A stretch of DNA of 38,530 bases, from NCBI RefSeq assembly GCF_008123515.1, contig NZ_VSSR01000030.1, positions 1 through 38,530 on the forward strand, in the 5' to 3' direction. The position numbers and the translations under genes were made by a program. This DNA comes from Bradyrhizobium cytisi. GTDB taxonomy: Bacteria; Pseudomonadota; Alphaproteobacteria; Rhizobiales; Xanthobacteraceae. Below, piece by piece: positions 8,087 to 17,539 of the stretch. The notes below the pieces were generated by a model that saw nothing but the letters and a program-made list of their open reading frames with translations, did not search any database and was not told where the DNA came from. Each line of letters starts with the position of its first letter. Position 1 is the stretch's first letter.

Positions 8087-9385
8087 ATGAGCGTCGATGA
8101 CTACATGAAACGCATGCTGGCCGATAACGCCGCCATGCAGCGGGCGGCGGGAGTTGCAGATCCGCTCGGGCAGCATCGGAGCATTCTCGATGCGATCAGC
8201 ATGCAGGATCGGTTTTCGGAAATCGACCGCGTAAGCCGCCAGATTGCCGGGTTGGGAGCCATTGACCAGAAGCTGCTGGATGCAGCCAAAGGCATTAACA
8301 TCATAGACACCGCACGGCTTACAGGAGCGCTTAATCTCGACATGGCCGGAATAGGCGCTCTCGCTGCCGGCGCCGCCGACCATCTCAAGCTGCTCGCGGG
8401 CCCGCTTGACGATCTGCGCAATTTTGGCGCAGTGGACAACCTTGCATCCATGCGCGCCGATATTCTGGCTATGAAAGGCGCCTATGCCGAGTATGCCGAC
8501 CGTTTCCGCTTGCCCGGTCATGACGAGATGGACCGGCTCGCCAAGGCCGCGCTCGGAGCGGGATCCGTAGCTTCTCACCTTGCGGATGCCGCAACGGCGA
8601 GCAACGTCTTCAGGGCGGCCGTGCAGTCGATGCATACGCCGTGGCTCTTGCACGATAATACTGCGCAATCCGCCCGGGCCTTCGCGGAAATCCAGGCGAT
8701 TGGGCATGGCTTGAGAAACTTCGCGCCCTTCGATGCGGCGCTATCGGATACGCTGCGCCTCTCGCTTGGCGATTGGCGAAACATACCCTCGTTTCCACCC
8801 GCTATCTTTGACAATGCAATCGCGCGTTCGGAGTTCTATGTCTCGCGCGGCTTCAATCCGGACCTGACCGAATTCACCGCCGAGGCCTTCGACGAAACCA
8901 CGACCATTGCCGGGCTTGATGCGCAGGAATATTCCGAAGCCGCCGACGATGAGGAAACAGGTCTTATTCGCACCAATCGCGCCCACGACCGATTGCAGCG
9001 CTTTGAACGGCAGCTACGCGCGTTTATTGACCGCTTGATGACGGCCGAGTTCGGCGAGGCCTGGACCAAGCACCAGACGCCGCCCGGCATGCTTGATAAT
9101 TGGAAGAACGCAAAACAGGCGGCAATGGCACGGGGCGGCGCAGATGAACCGCTGATCGCCTATGCGGATTTCACCGATTACATCAAAATCATCGAACGCA
9201 GCGACAACTGGAAGCGAGTTTTCGCGGCCGCATTCAATCGCCGCGAAAGCGTACAAGAATCATTCTTCCGTTTGTTCCCTATCCGGATTTCGGTCGCGCA
9301 CGCACGCATCATCACGCTGGACGACGAAATGTACTTGAAGGTCGAAATGCATCGCCTCAGCAAGGCCATTGAGGAAAAGTACTAA
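8087..9385 (+). CDS. Swt1-type HEPN protein
   Basis: A 432-residue soluble protein. The C-terminal 120 residues match the Swt1-family HEPN domain: a helix with RQLRAFIDRLM, then YADFTDYIKIIERSDNW, and a final FPIRISVAHARIITLDD. The last contains the HEPN signature R-x4-H (R400, H405), used as an RNase active site in many toxins. The N-terminal 290 residues are helical, with alanine and leucine-rich repeats rich in GAL/GAI segments, and I do not recognise them. It is followed after 246 bases by the large NACHT-like gene on the same strand, so the two are likely functional partners. The start ATG 8087 has only a weak upstream purine tract. An RNase effector role is inferred from the motif. Confidence 0.7.
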   Translation: MSVDDYMKRMLADNAAMQRAAGVADPLGQHRSILDAISMQDRFSEIDRVSRQIAGLGAIDQKLLDAAKGINIIDTARLTGALNLDMAGIGALAAGAADHLKLLAGPLDDLRNFGAVDNLASMRADILAMKGAYAEYADRFRLPGHDEMDRLAKAALGAGSVASHLADAATASNVFRAAVQSMHTPWLLHDNTAQSARAFAEIQAIGHGLRNFAPFDAALSDTLRLSLGDWRNIPSFPPAIFDNAIARSEFYVSRGFNPDLTEFTAEAFDETTTIAGLDAQEYSEAADDEETGLIRTNRAHDRLQRFERQLRAFIDRLMTAEFGEAWTKHQTPPGMLDNWKNAKQAAMARGGADEPLIAYADFTDYIKIIERSDNWKRVFAAAFNRRESVQESFFRLFPIRISVAHARIITLDDEMYLKVEMHRLSKAIEEKY

Positions 9386-9607
9386 CGATCAATCCCCGCC
9401 GCTTGCAGTGAGCACGTCACTGGAAAGTCGGCCTGGCAGCAGACCCAATAGATGCGCTCCTCGGCGGACTCCGCTCAAGGTGTCTCCGGCGATCAGATCG
9501 ATGGCCGTTTCGCTCGGCGACCACCATGGGTTCGCTCTCCGTTGGCGGAGGCGGATGGTCCATGGCTGTTGGCAGGTTTTTGGTTTAGTTGGCACGTGAC
9601 GAGGTGA

Positions 9608-9629
9608 CGGTATGCCCTGTAACATACCG
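9608..9629. promoter_or_regulatory. 7-bp inverted repeat between ribosome binding site and start codon
   Basis: CGGTATG (9608-9614) and CATACCG (9623-9629) are perfect inverted copies separated by eight bases. They sit between a GAGGTGA Shine-Dalgarno-like element (9601-9607) and the ATG at 9632. In RNA this would form a hairpin directly before the NTPase start; in DNA it could be a small operator. Confidence 0.45.
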
Positions 9630-9635
9630 CCATGA
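9612..9635 (+). CDS. Seven-codon leader peptide overlapping the NTPase start
   Basis: ATG at 9612 encodes MPCNIPP and ends in TGA at 9633-9635, overlapping the next start codon as ATGA. The only good Shine-Dalgarno element nearby, GAGGTGA at 9601-9607, is properly spaced for this leader and too far from the main ATG at 9632. Translation of the big gene may therefore depend on termination and restart after the leader. Whether it is translated cannot be seen from sequence alone. Confidence 0.35.
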   Translation: MPCNIPP

Positions 9636-12600
9636 CTCGCACGGTTCGCCAGATCAACACCAAGCCAGGCCGCTCACAGGATAAGGGACCACGCCCCTTT
9701 TCAGACTTCGGGGATACGCCATGTCTCGTGCTGCTCGGCGACCCCGGCGCAGGCAAAACACATGTTTTCACCCACGCAGCCAAGGCGGACGGTGGGAGAT
9801 TCATCAAAGCACGGGCCTTTCTCAGCCTGCCCGCGTCCACGCTTGCGGGTCAGCCCCTCTTCATCGATGGCCTTGATGAGCAACGCGCCGGCCGCTCCGA
9901 CCGGGGCATTATCGATGCTCTAGTGGCCAAGCTCTTTGAGGTAAACCCACCCAAGGTTCGGGTCTCGTGCCGAGTCGCGGATTGGTTGGGCGACAGTGAC
10001 CTTGCGGGACTGCAGCCTTTCTTTGATCAGCACGGGGAAACCGCCGTGCTGCTGCTGCAAAGTCTCGACCGAGCCGAACAGCTCGCGGTGCTTGCCGCGA
10101 TGGGGGCAAAGTCCCCCGCGGAAGCGTTTCTGGATGAAGCGGCTCAACGTGGGCTCGATGACTTTTTCGAGAACCCACAGAACCTTCGCATGCTATGGCG
10201 GGCGGTTCAAGCCGGCGACTGGCCGGAAACGCGCAGTAGGCTGTTTGATACCTCGGCAAGTTTGCTGCTTCAGGAGTTCGACGATGAGAGGGCCCGCGCG
10301 GGCAGCGGCTCATTCGCCGCCGCGGAACTCAGGCCGGCGGCGGGCGCGCTTTGCGCCGCGCGGCTCATCAGCGACATCACGGCCATCAGCCTGAAGGAGC
10401 AGGAAGGCACGCCGGATATTCCGGGTTATCGCTCGCTTGTTTTCATGCCGAAGGAAAAGGTGCTTGCGGTGTTAGGGCGACGCATCTTCGATGCCGGGCC
10501 CGAGGCGGAGACGGTTGATTACTCCCATCGCACGATGGCGGAGTATCTGGCAGCCGAATTTTTGGCAGCGCGGGTCCGCGCCGGCCTGCCCTTTGGTCGC
10601 GTCCAGGCGCTGATTGGTGCAGACGGCCACCCCGCAGCCGAACTGCGTGGCCTGCATGCCTGGCTTACCGTACATCTGCCAGAGCGTGCGGAAGAACTCA
10701 TTGAAGTCGACCCCTATGGGGTGCTGACCTATGGCGATGCGGCGGGGTTATCACCATCCACCTGCGTCAGTCTCGTTCGCGCCCTCGACCGCCTGTCCGC
10801 GCAAAACCCGTGGTTTCGGTCGGGCGGCTGGGAGGCGCGAACCATTGGCGGGCTATCGCGTCCGGATATGACGCAAGAATTCCGGGCCATCCTCAACAAC
10901 CCGGCTTCCGGTTTTGGCGTTCGCTCGGTCGTGGTCGACGCATTGATGCTGGGTGGCCTCGTCCCGGAGATGGTGCCGGACCTTGCCGCTGTTCTTGTGC
11001 GCCAGGCATCACCCTTCGCGGAGCGCGCGCATGCACTAGCGGCGTTGCTCCGTTATGGCACCGATGGCGAGACGGCTATCCGACAGGCATTCAGCAATCT
11101 CGGGGCAACCGACGGGCTGCGGCTGCGTTCGGAAATCATTCGCGCGCTCTATGGCCGGCCTTATGGCGCGGCGGAGGTGGTGGCGTTGCTCAATGACACG
11201 GCCCGCGGCGGGGACAAGGGTGGCGCCGGGCTATTCTGGCAGCTGGCTGACCTCATTCCGATCGAGGACCTTCCCGCAATCCTTGATGGCGTAGTGCCTA
11301 TCGATGACAGGAGGCGCGGGGATCGACACGCATGGGAATCAGGCTCGTTCTACGCGCGCCTTCTCGTGCGGGCATGGCGGGGGCTCCCGGTCCTTGATCC
11401 TGAGCGAACGATCGCATGGTTGCGCAAGCGCGCCGCCTTTAAGGGGGGCACGAACGAAACCCGGGCCCGGGATCTGCGCGCCGCGATGCACGAAGCGCCG
11501 GAAAGGCTTTTGCCTCTTGCGCAGTACTTTCTCCGCAACATCCCAGTGGACAAAGACCAGTGGCTTCATTGGCAGCGCTTTCGCGAAACGCTGCTTCATG
11601 AACTTAGCGCCGTCGCCTGGCTAGCCCTTTTGCAGGAAGAGCTGCTGGCGAGCCCGGTTGGCAGCGAGCGGCGCGGCTTCCTTTATCATCTCTCATTCAG
11701 TCTCTGTTACCAAGCCGATGAGCCTTATGCGAGCGAAGCCTTCGCAGCGCTTTATGCGCTTGCAGACGGCGATGAGACCCTGGCCAGCCTTCGCACACAG
11801 GCGACCGTCTCGAATTTACCTTCCAATTATTTGGCGGGCCGCACGTCAGAACCGGAGGTAGATGTCGATGAGAGCCGCGAACAGCAGCGCCAGCAATTCG
11901 ACCGGGAGGTTGAACAAATTCGCAGCGGGCTTCATGCGGGCTGGATGCTGCATCTGATGCGGTTCTACTATGCATTTTATGATGAAGCGGACCGGGCAGC
12001 GTCACCGCGCGCGCGGCTTGGGGCGTGGATAGGGGACGAGCGCCTCGAAGCCGCGCTCGAAGGCTTGAAAGCCACCTTGTCCCGAGATGATGTGCCGACC
12101 ACCGCGGCTGTCTTGGCTTCGGCCGCCAAGCGGATGCACAGCGATTGGTGGTATGTTTTGTCCGCAGGATTAAACGAGCGGTTAGGTGCCGGACAAGATT
12201 TTTCAGGCCTCGGCGATGATTTTCTCGCCGGGATACTCATTTTCGACGTTGCCAACCCGGTTTCTGAGGAGCGCGACGGGACCGAGCAATGGGTGGTGCA
12301 GCCCTTGCGCCAGGAGCTTACCTTGCGCCGCCCTCAATTTGTGCGAGATGCCTACATCAAACTCGCTAAACTCCACCTCGGGCAAGGCGGGCAACACGCC
12401 GAAGCTTTACACGAACTGCTCGGCGATGAAGCGTTTGCGGCTTATCGCAAGGACACCGTGCTCGATCTTCTAGCCTCGCATCCAAACGCCTACACGTTCG
12501 ACCTCGCTAAGATGCTGCGCACGGCGCAAAAGCTTCCGGCGGCGCATGATGCGCTGCTCGCCCTCTGTCGCACGCAGCTAGCAGGCCACGTGCTTGCCGA

Positions 12601-13639
12601 GCCGCAGCGGGATCTTTGGCTGGTCTCAGCATTTGCGCTCGCGCCTAAAGAATTCGAAAGCGAGGTCAAACAGCGGGCGATGGCGCATCCATCGTTCGTA
12701 TTCGATCTCCGCGACCAGGGCACGTCCCTTGACCAGGAGGCGTCCGCGCCAGTGCCCGTGCGTTCCCTGCAGGAAATGGAATTCTTGGCGACGTTGACCG
12801 GCACGCTCTTTCCCGATGCCCCACATCCTTCGGGCGTGTGGGATGGCGACCGAAACGCGTGGGATGCGGCGGGCTGGGTACGCGGGCTTATCAATGCGAT
12901 TTCCTCGTCGACGGCAGATTTCGCAGGTGAAGCGCTGGAGCGCTTGAAAAATAATGCGGATATCGCGTCGTATCGGCTCCATATCTTCCACGCCTACGAA
13001 AGCCAGAAACAGCGGCGACGGGAGGCCTCTTTCGAGCGTCCCGATTGGCCGCAAACCGTGACAGCGTTGGACAACGGGCCGCCCGCGACCGTAGCGGATC
13101 TTCACGCTCTCCTGGTTGCGCAGCTTCGAGACGCGCGGCGACGCATTCAGCGGACGAACACAGATATCTTCAAATATTTCTGGAACGTGGATTCATATAA
13201 TCGGCCTGGAGAGCCGCGTCCGGAGGAAGCCTGCCGGGACGCGCTTATCGACGTGATACGTCCGACCTTGCAGCCTTTAGGCATCGCCGTTGAACCGGAG
13301 GCCCATATGGCAGGCGACCGGCGTGCAGACATGTCGGTCGTCATTCCCGGCGGCAAGGTGATGTGCGAATGGAAGCGAGACTACCATTCCAAAGTCTGGA
13401 CAGCGATTGAAGGCCAGCTCGAGCGTTTTTACGCGCATGATCCGGACGCCAAGGGCTTCGGCGTGTTCGGCGTGTTCTGGTTCGGCGACAAGAGACCCCA
13501 GATTATTCCAGCGCCTCCGAACGGAATGCAGCGGCCGCAATCAGCCGCCGAGATGGAGCGAATGCTCATCGAGCTGACCCCAACCGCCATGCGCTATCGC
13601 CTGGCGGTCATCGTCATCGACGTGTCTGGCGACTTCTGA
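9632..13639 (+). CDS. NACHT-like NTPase with C-terminal PD-(D/E)xK nuclease motif
   Basis: A 1335-residue protein. The N-terminus carries Walker A GDPGAGKT (36-43) and Walker B LFIDGLDE (76-83); the DGLDE form is typical of NACHT/STAND signalling NTPases. A long helical middle (about 300-1130) looks like degenerate superhelical repeats suited to ligand sensing. Near the C-terminus, D1233 in RADMSV is followed by E1246-W-K1248 and QLERFY, the D-x(n)-ExK layout of PD-(D/E)xK nucleases. The whole resembles Avs-like sensors, except that the nuclease sits at the C-terminus and the NTPase at the very N-terminus. It probably oligomerises on a trigger and cleaves nucleic acid. It pairs with the upstream Swt1-HEPN gene, which suggests two nucleases under one sensor. 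Start ATG 9632 overlaps the leader stop. Confidence 0.72.
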   Translation: MTRTVRQINTKPGRSQDKGPRPFSDFGDTPCLVLLGDPGAGKTHVFTHAAKADGGRFIKARAFLSLPASTLAGQPLFIDGLDEQRAGRSDRGIIDALVAKLFEVNPPKVRVSCRVADWLGDSDLAGLQPFFDQHGETAVLLLQSLDRAEQLAVLAAMGAKSPAEAFLDEAAQRGLDDFFENPQNLRMLWRAVQAGDWPETRSRLFDTSASLLLQEFDDERARAGSGSFAAAELRPAAGALCAARLISDITAISLKEQEGTPDIPGYRSLVFMPKEKVLAVLGRRIFDAGPEAETVDYSHRTMAEYLAAEFLAARVRAGLPFGRVQALIGADGHPAAELRGLHAWLTVHLPERAEELIEVDPYGVLTYGDAAGLSPSTCVSLVRALDRLSAQNPWFRSGGWEARTIGGLSRPDMTQEFRAILNNPASGFGVRSVVVDALMLGGLVPEMVPDLAAVLVRQASPFAERAHALAALLRYGTDGETAIRQAFSNLGATDGLRLRSEIIRALYGRPYGAAEVVALLNDTARGGDKGGAGLFWQLADLIPIEDLPAILDGVVPIDDRRRGDRHAWESGSFYARLLVRAWRGLPVLDPERTIAWLRKRAAFKGGTNETRARDLRAAMHEAPERLLPLAQYFLRNIPVDKDQWLHWQRFRETLLHELSAVAWLALLQEELLASPVGSERRGFLYHLSFSLCYQADEPYASEAFAALYALADGDETLASLRTQATVSNLPSNYLAGRTSEPEVDVDESREQQRQQFDREVEQIRSGLHAGWMLHLMRFYYAFYDEADRAASPRARLGAWIGDERLEAALEGLKATLSRDDVPTTAAVLASAAKRMHSDWWYVLSAGLNERLGAGQDFSGLGDDFLAGILIFDVANPVSEERDGTEQWVVQPLRQELTLRRPQFVRDAYIKLAKLHLGQGGQHAEALHELLGDEAFAAYRKDTVLDLLASHPNAYTFDLAKMLRTAQKLPAAHDALLALCRTQLAGHVLAEPQRDLWLVSAFALAPKEFESEVKQRAMAHPSFVFDLRDQGTSLDQEASAPVPVRSLQEMEFLATLTGTLFPDAPHPSGVWDGDRNAWDAAGWVRGLINAISSSTADFAGEALERLKNNADIASYRLHIFHAYESQKQRRREASFERPDWPQTVTALDNGPPATVADLHALLVAQLRDARRRIQRTNTDIFKYFWNVDSYNRPGEPRPEEACRDALIDVIRPTLQPLGIAVEPEAHMAGDRRADMSVVIPGGKVMCEWKRDYHSKVWTAIEGQLERFYAHDPDAKGFGVFGVFWFGDKRPQIIPAPPNGMQRPQSAAEMERMLIELTPTAMRYRLAVIVIDVSGDF

Positions 13640-14230
13640 GCCAACGGCGAGCTGCACTGTCTCCTGGAACGATGGCGTTGAAGACATTGGAGCTCTGCAA
13701 AGTAGCGTCCGCTCTTACGTCGCGAAAGCGCGTGGGCAATTGAGTCCTCCGACAAGACCACAGAGCTTCGCAGATTTGGTTGTGGATGTCACTGCCGGTT
13801 GAATCTCAAAAAATGCATCTGCGCGTGCGCGACTAACTGCGCGAGCGGTCGGTCAGTCTGCGCGTCGGAGGCAACGAACTCTAGCCGGCGATGAAAACTA
13901 GAATAAGCTACAATTGGGCCTATTGATTAGCGTGGCGGAGTTCGCCAACGTTCGCTATCGCTTGTTCAACGGACTTCTCCAAATCGGATCTAAGTCATTG
14001 AAATGTCTGGCGCACCACTCAGAATAAAACTGCAAACTCCTATGCGATTGAGATTGATTGCTGTCTAAGAATCGGAACGGCGAGGAGCTCACTGGTGATA
14101 TGCTGTAAACGGAGGGTGTTACGCCGGTGGATACTCATGACGCGGTATGGCGTCGTCGTCCGGTGGTGTCGGTCGGATGAGTTCCTTACATCGATCTCGT
14201 CGCGCCAGCATCCGGGACTGCCCGAACGCC
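13640..14230. other. 591-base gap without a recognisable gene
   Basis: The region lies between the ends of two convergent gene blocks. No open frame here shows family likeness or a ribosome binding site. Two short minus-strand frames around 13920-14050 look weakly protein-like, but both run between stops with no start codon. It could hold the decayed remains of a gene. I saw no strong terminator or repeat. Confidence 0.4.
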
Positions 14231-17200
14231 TTATCGTTCAATCCAGTCCAGTTCCCCGAGTGTCAGGTAGACGACAGCACCGCGCGGTGCGCCGACTGCT
14301 TCCAGATACTGCAGCAGCTGGCCGGCATAGGTCTGCCGGTCGGCGGTAGTCGGCGCCACGTCGCTCTTCCAGTCAAAGGCGACAACGGCCCGGCCGACTG
14401 CGACGGCAACGGCGTCTGCGCGTCCAGCCACCAGGATGCCGCCGGCGTCACGGGAGCTGTAGAGCGCCATCTCCGGTACTAGCGTGGCACGGTGTTCGGC
14501 GACGCCCGGCAGACTTAGGGCTCGCAAGACGGTCATGGCCATCTCCGCGGGAGCGGGCAGCGCTCCCGCTTCTGGCGGGCTCAGGTGCGCGAGGAGGACG
14601 CCGGCTCGGGCTTCCAGAACAGCTGCCGCCTCCTCGATCTCTCCCGTCAATACCTCTTCGATCAGCTTGTGCAGCACCGCGCCCCGGATTGCGCTGCCCA
14701 TGACCGTCACGAGACCCGCGGGGTCAGCGTCAGCGGCCTCGTCGATCCGTGCAACCTCGACCAGGCGATCGGCGTCGCCGTCGCTTGGCCGAACCCACCG
14801 GATCGGCCGGGACGCATCCGCGATCGCGGCTTGCTCAGCGGCAAACACCTCCTCGCTCTGATGGTTTTCTTCTGCCGCGACCCGCACCGGAGGACGCCGA
14901 GAGAAGCGCGCGGCATCCCATTCCGGGATACCATCCTGCCCCAGATCGAGAAGGTGCGCCCAGCTATTGGCGCGTGGTACCGACAATGTCGGCAGGATCA
15001 GCATTTCGATCGCCCGCGTGCAAGCGACGTACAGAAGCCGCTCGTGCTCCTCTGCGCTGTCCTGGTCGTCGAAGCTGATGGCATCCGCGATCGCTGGCGG
15101 AACGACATCGCCCAGCACCCAGTGCAGCGTGTCGTCCTGACGGCGGTGGATAAACGGCTCGCGCCGTCTGAGTTCAGATCCCATATTGATCGGAATGACA
15201 ATCGGCCATTCGAGGCCCTTGGCGCTGTGGACCGTGATGATTTCGATCGCTTCGCGGTCCGCATCCAGCCGCGCTTCGTCGTAGGGCTCGGGTCCGAGAG
15301 GACCGCCCTCCCAGTCAGCGTCAATGTCCTGCGCCAATTGCTTGAGGCCGCGCACGCCATAGCGGCGTGCGCGCTCCATCAGAAGGTCGAGATTGGCCAG
15401 AGCGCGGGCTGCTTGGTCGCTGCCTCGCGCGGCAAGTGTGGCCCGCACGCGCAGCCGATCGATCGCCTCGCTCAGCAGCAGAAACGGCGTCGTTCGCCGC
15501 ACACGCCGCCGCAGATCTCGGAGTACGATCAGCGTCTCCCGCGCCAGCAGATGGTTGATCTGCTCTGGCAGTGTCTGCAACGTCAACCTCGGAGCCGACG
15601 GGCCATCTATTGTCCCGTCCGGCGCGAGAGCCCGCGTGATATCGAGCAATTCGTGATTGGTGAGACCGACGAGCGGCCCGCGCAACAGAGCGCCGAGCGC
15701 CAGCGTATCACCTGGGTCCGCCAGCGCGCGGATCAGCGCGACGAAATCCTGCGCTTCTTGGCGGCGGAAGAGGTTGCGGCCGGCCTGCGAGACGAGAGGC
15801 AGGCCACGCTCCTCGAGCGCCCGTTCGTAACGCCAGAGCTCGGTGCCGACCGGCGCGAGCAAGGCGATGTCGCCGGGCACGATCGAGGAGGTTTCTCCGC
15901 CGGATCGCCGCACGCGGATATTTCCGATGAGCTGGGCGCAGATGTCGGCAACGGCTCGTGCTTCCTCGTCGCGTATGAACGCCGCGCGGCTTTTCTCGCC
16001 GATACGGATCGTGGCTTTCATGACGCAAGGAAGACCATGCTCTGCTGGACCAAGCGAGGACACGAGGGGAACGTAACCCGGCGCCTGTCGGCCCAACGGA
16101 TCGCGGAAACAGCGATTGACGTGGTCCAGGATCTCGCCGCGTGACCGGAAGCTCGTCGTGATCCGCAAGATATTGCCTGGAAACTGCCGCTCGACGGCAT
16201 TGCGCGCCTCCATATAGGTTGCGACATCAGCGCCTCGAAATCTGTAGATCGCCTGCTTCGGATCGCCGACCGTAAACAGGTTGCCCGGAATCAGTTCCCG
16301 CGCCTGCCAGGCCGGAGCAGCGCCGGGAGCGCTGGCGATCAGAAACAAGATCTCGGCCTGCACCGGATCTGTGTCCTGGAATTCGTCGACGAGGATCCGC
16401 GTGTAGCGGCTTGACGCCGCCTGCCGGACGGTTTCGTGACCGCGCACAAGCGCGCGCGTGGCGAGCAGCAGATCGTCGAAGTCAAGAACGGCAGCATTGC
16501 GCTTGAACGCCTCGAAGTCTTCAAGGAGCTCATCGAGCGCGCCGGAGAAGGTCGCGACCAGCGCTGTCGCGATGCCGCCGAGAAGAACACGAAACTCCGC
16601 CGCGCACCGGTCATAGTGGGATGCGGCCTGCTCTGCGAGGCGCGTGCCTTCGTCCTTGCCGGCAACGTACTTCCAGGCCCCCAAGCGCCGATACGGGCGC
16701 AGATCGTTAGAGCGCCAGGCCATTGCATTGACGCGAGGCGGATGGGCAAGCTCCCAGAGCCGCTCGAATGACGGGGCAGGATCGAAGGCGCCCGCGAAGA
16801 AGGCGGCGAGCCTCTCGAGATCTGCAACGTCTTCGAGCGCCCGGTCGGGAGCCCGCGTGCCGTCGATCCAGCGGCGAAATTCCTGCACACTCTCGACAAA
16901 CTCCAGATCCGCGTGTTCGGCGAGATCGCGGGGCAGAGGCTTTGCGGTCCGAAAGTCGCGCCGGAACTTGCCGAGCTTCTTCAGGGTATCGACAGCCTCC
17001 CTTGGGTCTCGTCGCGCCATCACAACGACCGGATCGGTCGGATCGGCCTTTTCGCCGAGACGCCGCCGCAGCCAACGCTCGAACACGGTCGTGAACGCAA
17101 ACTCGGTCTGGACCGCATCGAGAACCTCGGCGCCAGGATCGACACCCGCCTCGATTGCGTAGCTGCGAAGCAACTTGTGGCAGAAACCATGGATGGTGGT

Positions 17201-17539
17201 TGCCGTCAGTTCGTCCAGTCGCGCGCGCGCCGCTATCAGCGCGGCTCTCTCCGGCGCGGTCAAGGTTTTGTCGACGGCGAGCGTTAGGTCATCGGGGACG
17301 TTTCCATTCAGCAGCTCGTTCACGAACCGCTCAACGCGCACGCGCAATTCTCCGGCCGCGAGCTCGGTGAACGTGATGGCGGCGATGTTGCGCGGCGCGA
17401 CACCGCTGGCCAGGAGCATGGTGACACGGCCGGCTAGCAGCGAGGTCTTGCCGGTACCTGCCGCAGCCTCGACAAGCAAGGTTTGATCAAGGACAGTGAG
17501 GGCGCGCCGCCGGTCGGCGCTGTCGGCGAGCGCGTTCAT
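14231..17539 (-). CDS. AddA-like UvrD-family helicase with C-terminal nuclease
   Basis: A 1102-residue protein with all superfamily 1A helicase motifs: EAAAGTGKTS (I), VDEFQDTDP (II), VGDPKQAIYRFRG (III), TTSFRSRG (IV), TVHSAKGLEW (V) and YVACTRA (VI). The last 150 residues add a RecB/AddA-type PD-(D/E)xK nuclease: LHKLIEEV, then GRADAV, FDWKSD and GQLLQYLE. The ATG at 17539 is chosen because it overlaps the AddB-like stop as ATGA; a start at 17551 would be inside that gene. It is about the usual AddA length. As last gene of an AbiE-headed operon inside an island it is unlikely to be the housekeeping recombination enzyme, and more likely a DNA-degrading effector or repair module of the defence cassette. 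Confidence 0.85.
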   Translation of the reverse strand: MNALADSADRRRALTVLDQTLLVEAAAGTGKTSLLAGRVTMLLASGVAPRNIAAITFTELAAGELRVRVERFVNELLNGNVPDDLTLAVDKTLTAPERAALIAARARLDELTATTIHGFCHKLLRSYAIEAGVDPGAEVLDAVQTEFAFTTVFERWLRRRLGEKADPTDPVVVMARRDPREAVDTLKKLGKFRRDFRTAKPLPRDLAEHADLEFVESVQEFRRWIDGTRAPDRALEDVADLERLAAFFAGAFDPAPSFERLWELAHPPRVNAMAWRSNDLRPYRRLGAWKYVAGKDEGTRLAEQAASHYDRCAAEFRVLLGGIATALVATFSGALDELLEDFEAFKRNAAVLDFDDLLLATRALVRGHETVRQAASSRYTRILVDEFQDTDPVQAEILFLIASAPGAAPAWQARELIPGNLFTVGDPKQAIYRFRGADVATYMEARNAVERQFPGNILRITTSFRSRGEILDHVNRCFRDPLGRQAPGYVPLVSSLGPAEHGLPCVMKATIRIGEKSRAAFIRDEEARAVADICAQLIGNIRVRRSGGETSSIVPGDIALLAPVGTELWRYERALEERGLPLVSQAGRNLFRRQEAQDFVALIRALADPGDTLALGALLRGPLVGLTNHELLDITRALAPDGTIDGPSAPRLTLQTLPEQINHLLARETLIVLRDLRRRVRRTTPFLLLSEAIDRLRVRATLAARGSDQAARALANLDLLMERARRYGVRGLKQLAQDIDADWEGGPLGPEPYDEARLDADREAIEIITVHSAKGLEWPIVIPINMGSELRRREPFIHRRQDDTLHWVLGDVVPPAIADAISFDDQDSAEEHERLLYVACTRAIEMLILPTLSVPRANSWAHLLDLGQDGIPEWDAARFSRRPPVRVAAEENHQSEEVFAAEQAAIADASRPIRWVRPSDGDADRLVEVARIDEAADADPAGLVTVMGSAIRGAVLHKLIEEVLTGEIEEAAAVLEARAGVLLAHLSPPEAGALPAPAEMAMTVLRALSLPGVAEHRATLVPEMALYSSRDAGGILVAGRADAVAVAVGRAVVAFDWKSDVAPTTADRQTYAGQLLQYLEAVGAPRGAVVYLTLGELDWIER

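Noticed and set aside
14585..16144. 519-codon plus-strand frame opposite the AddA-like gene
   Set aside because: It lies wholly antisense to a gene with all helicase motifs, and its product shows no domain; long antisense frames are common in high-GC DNA.
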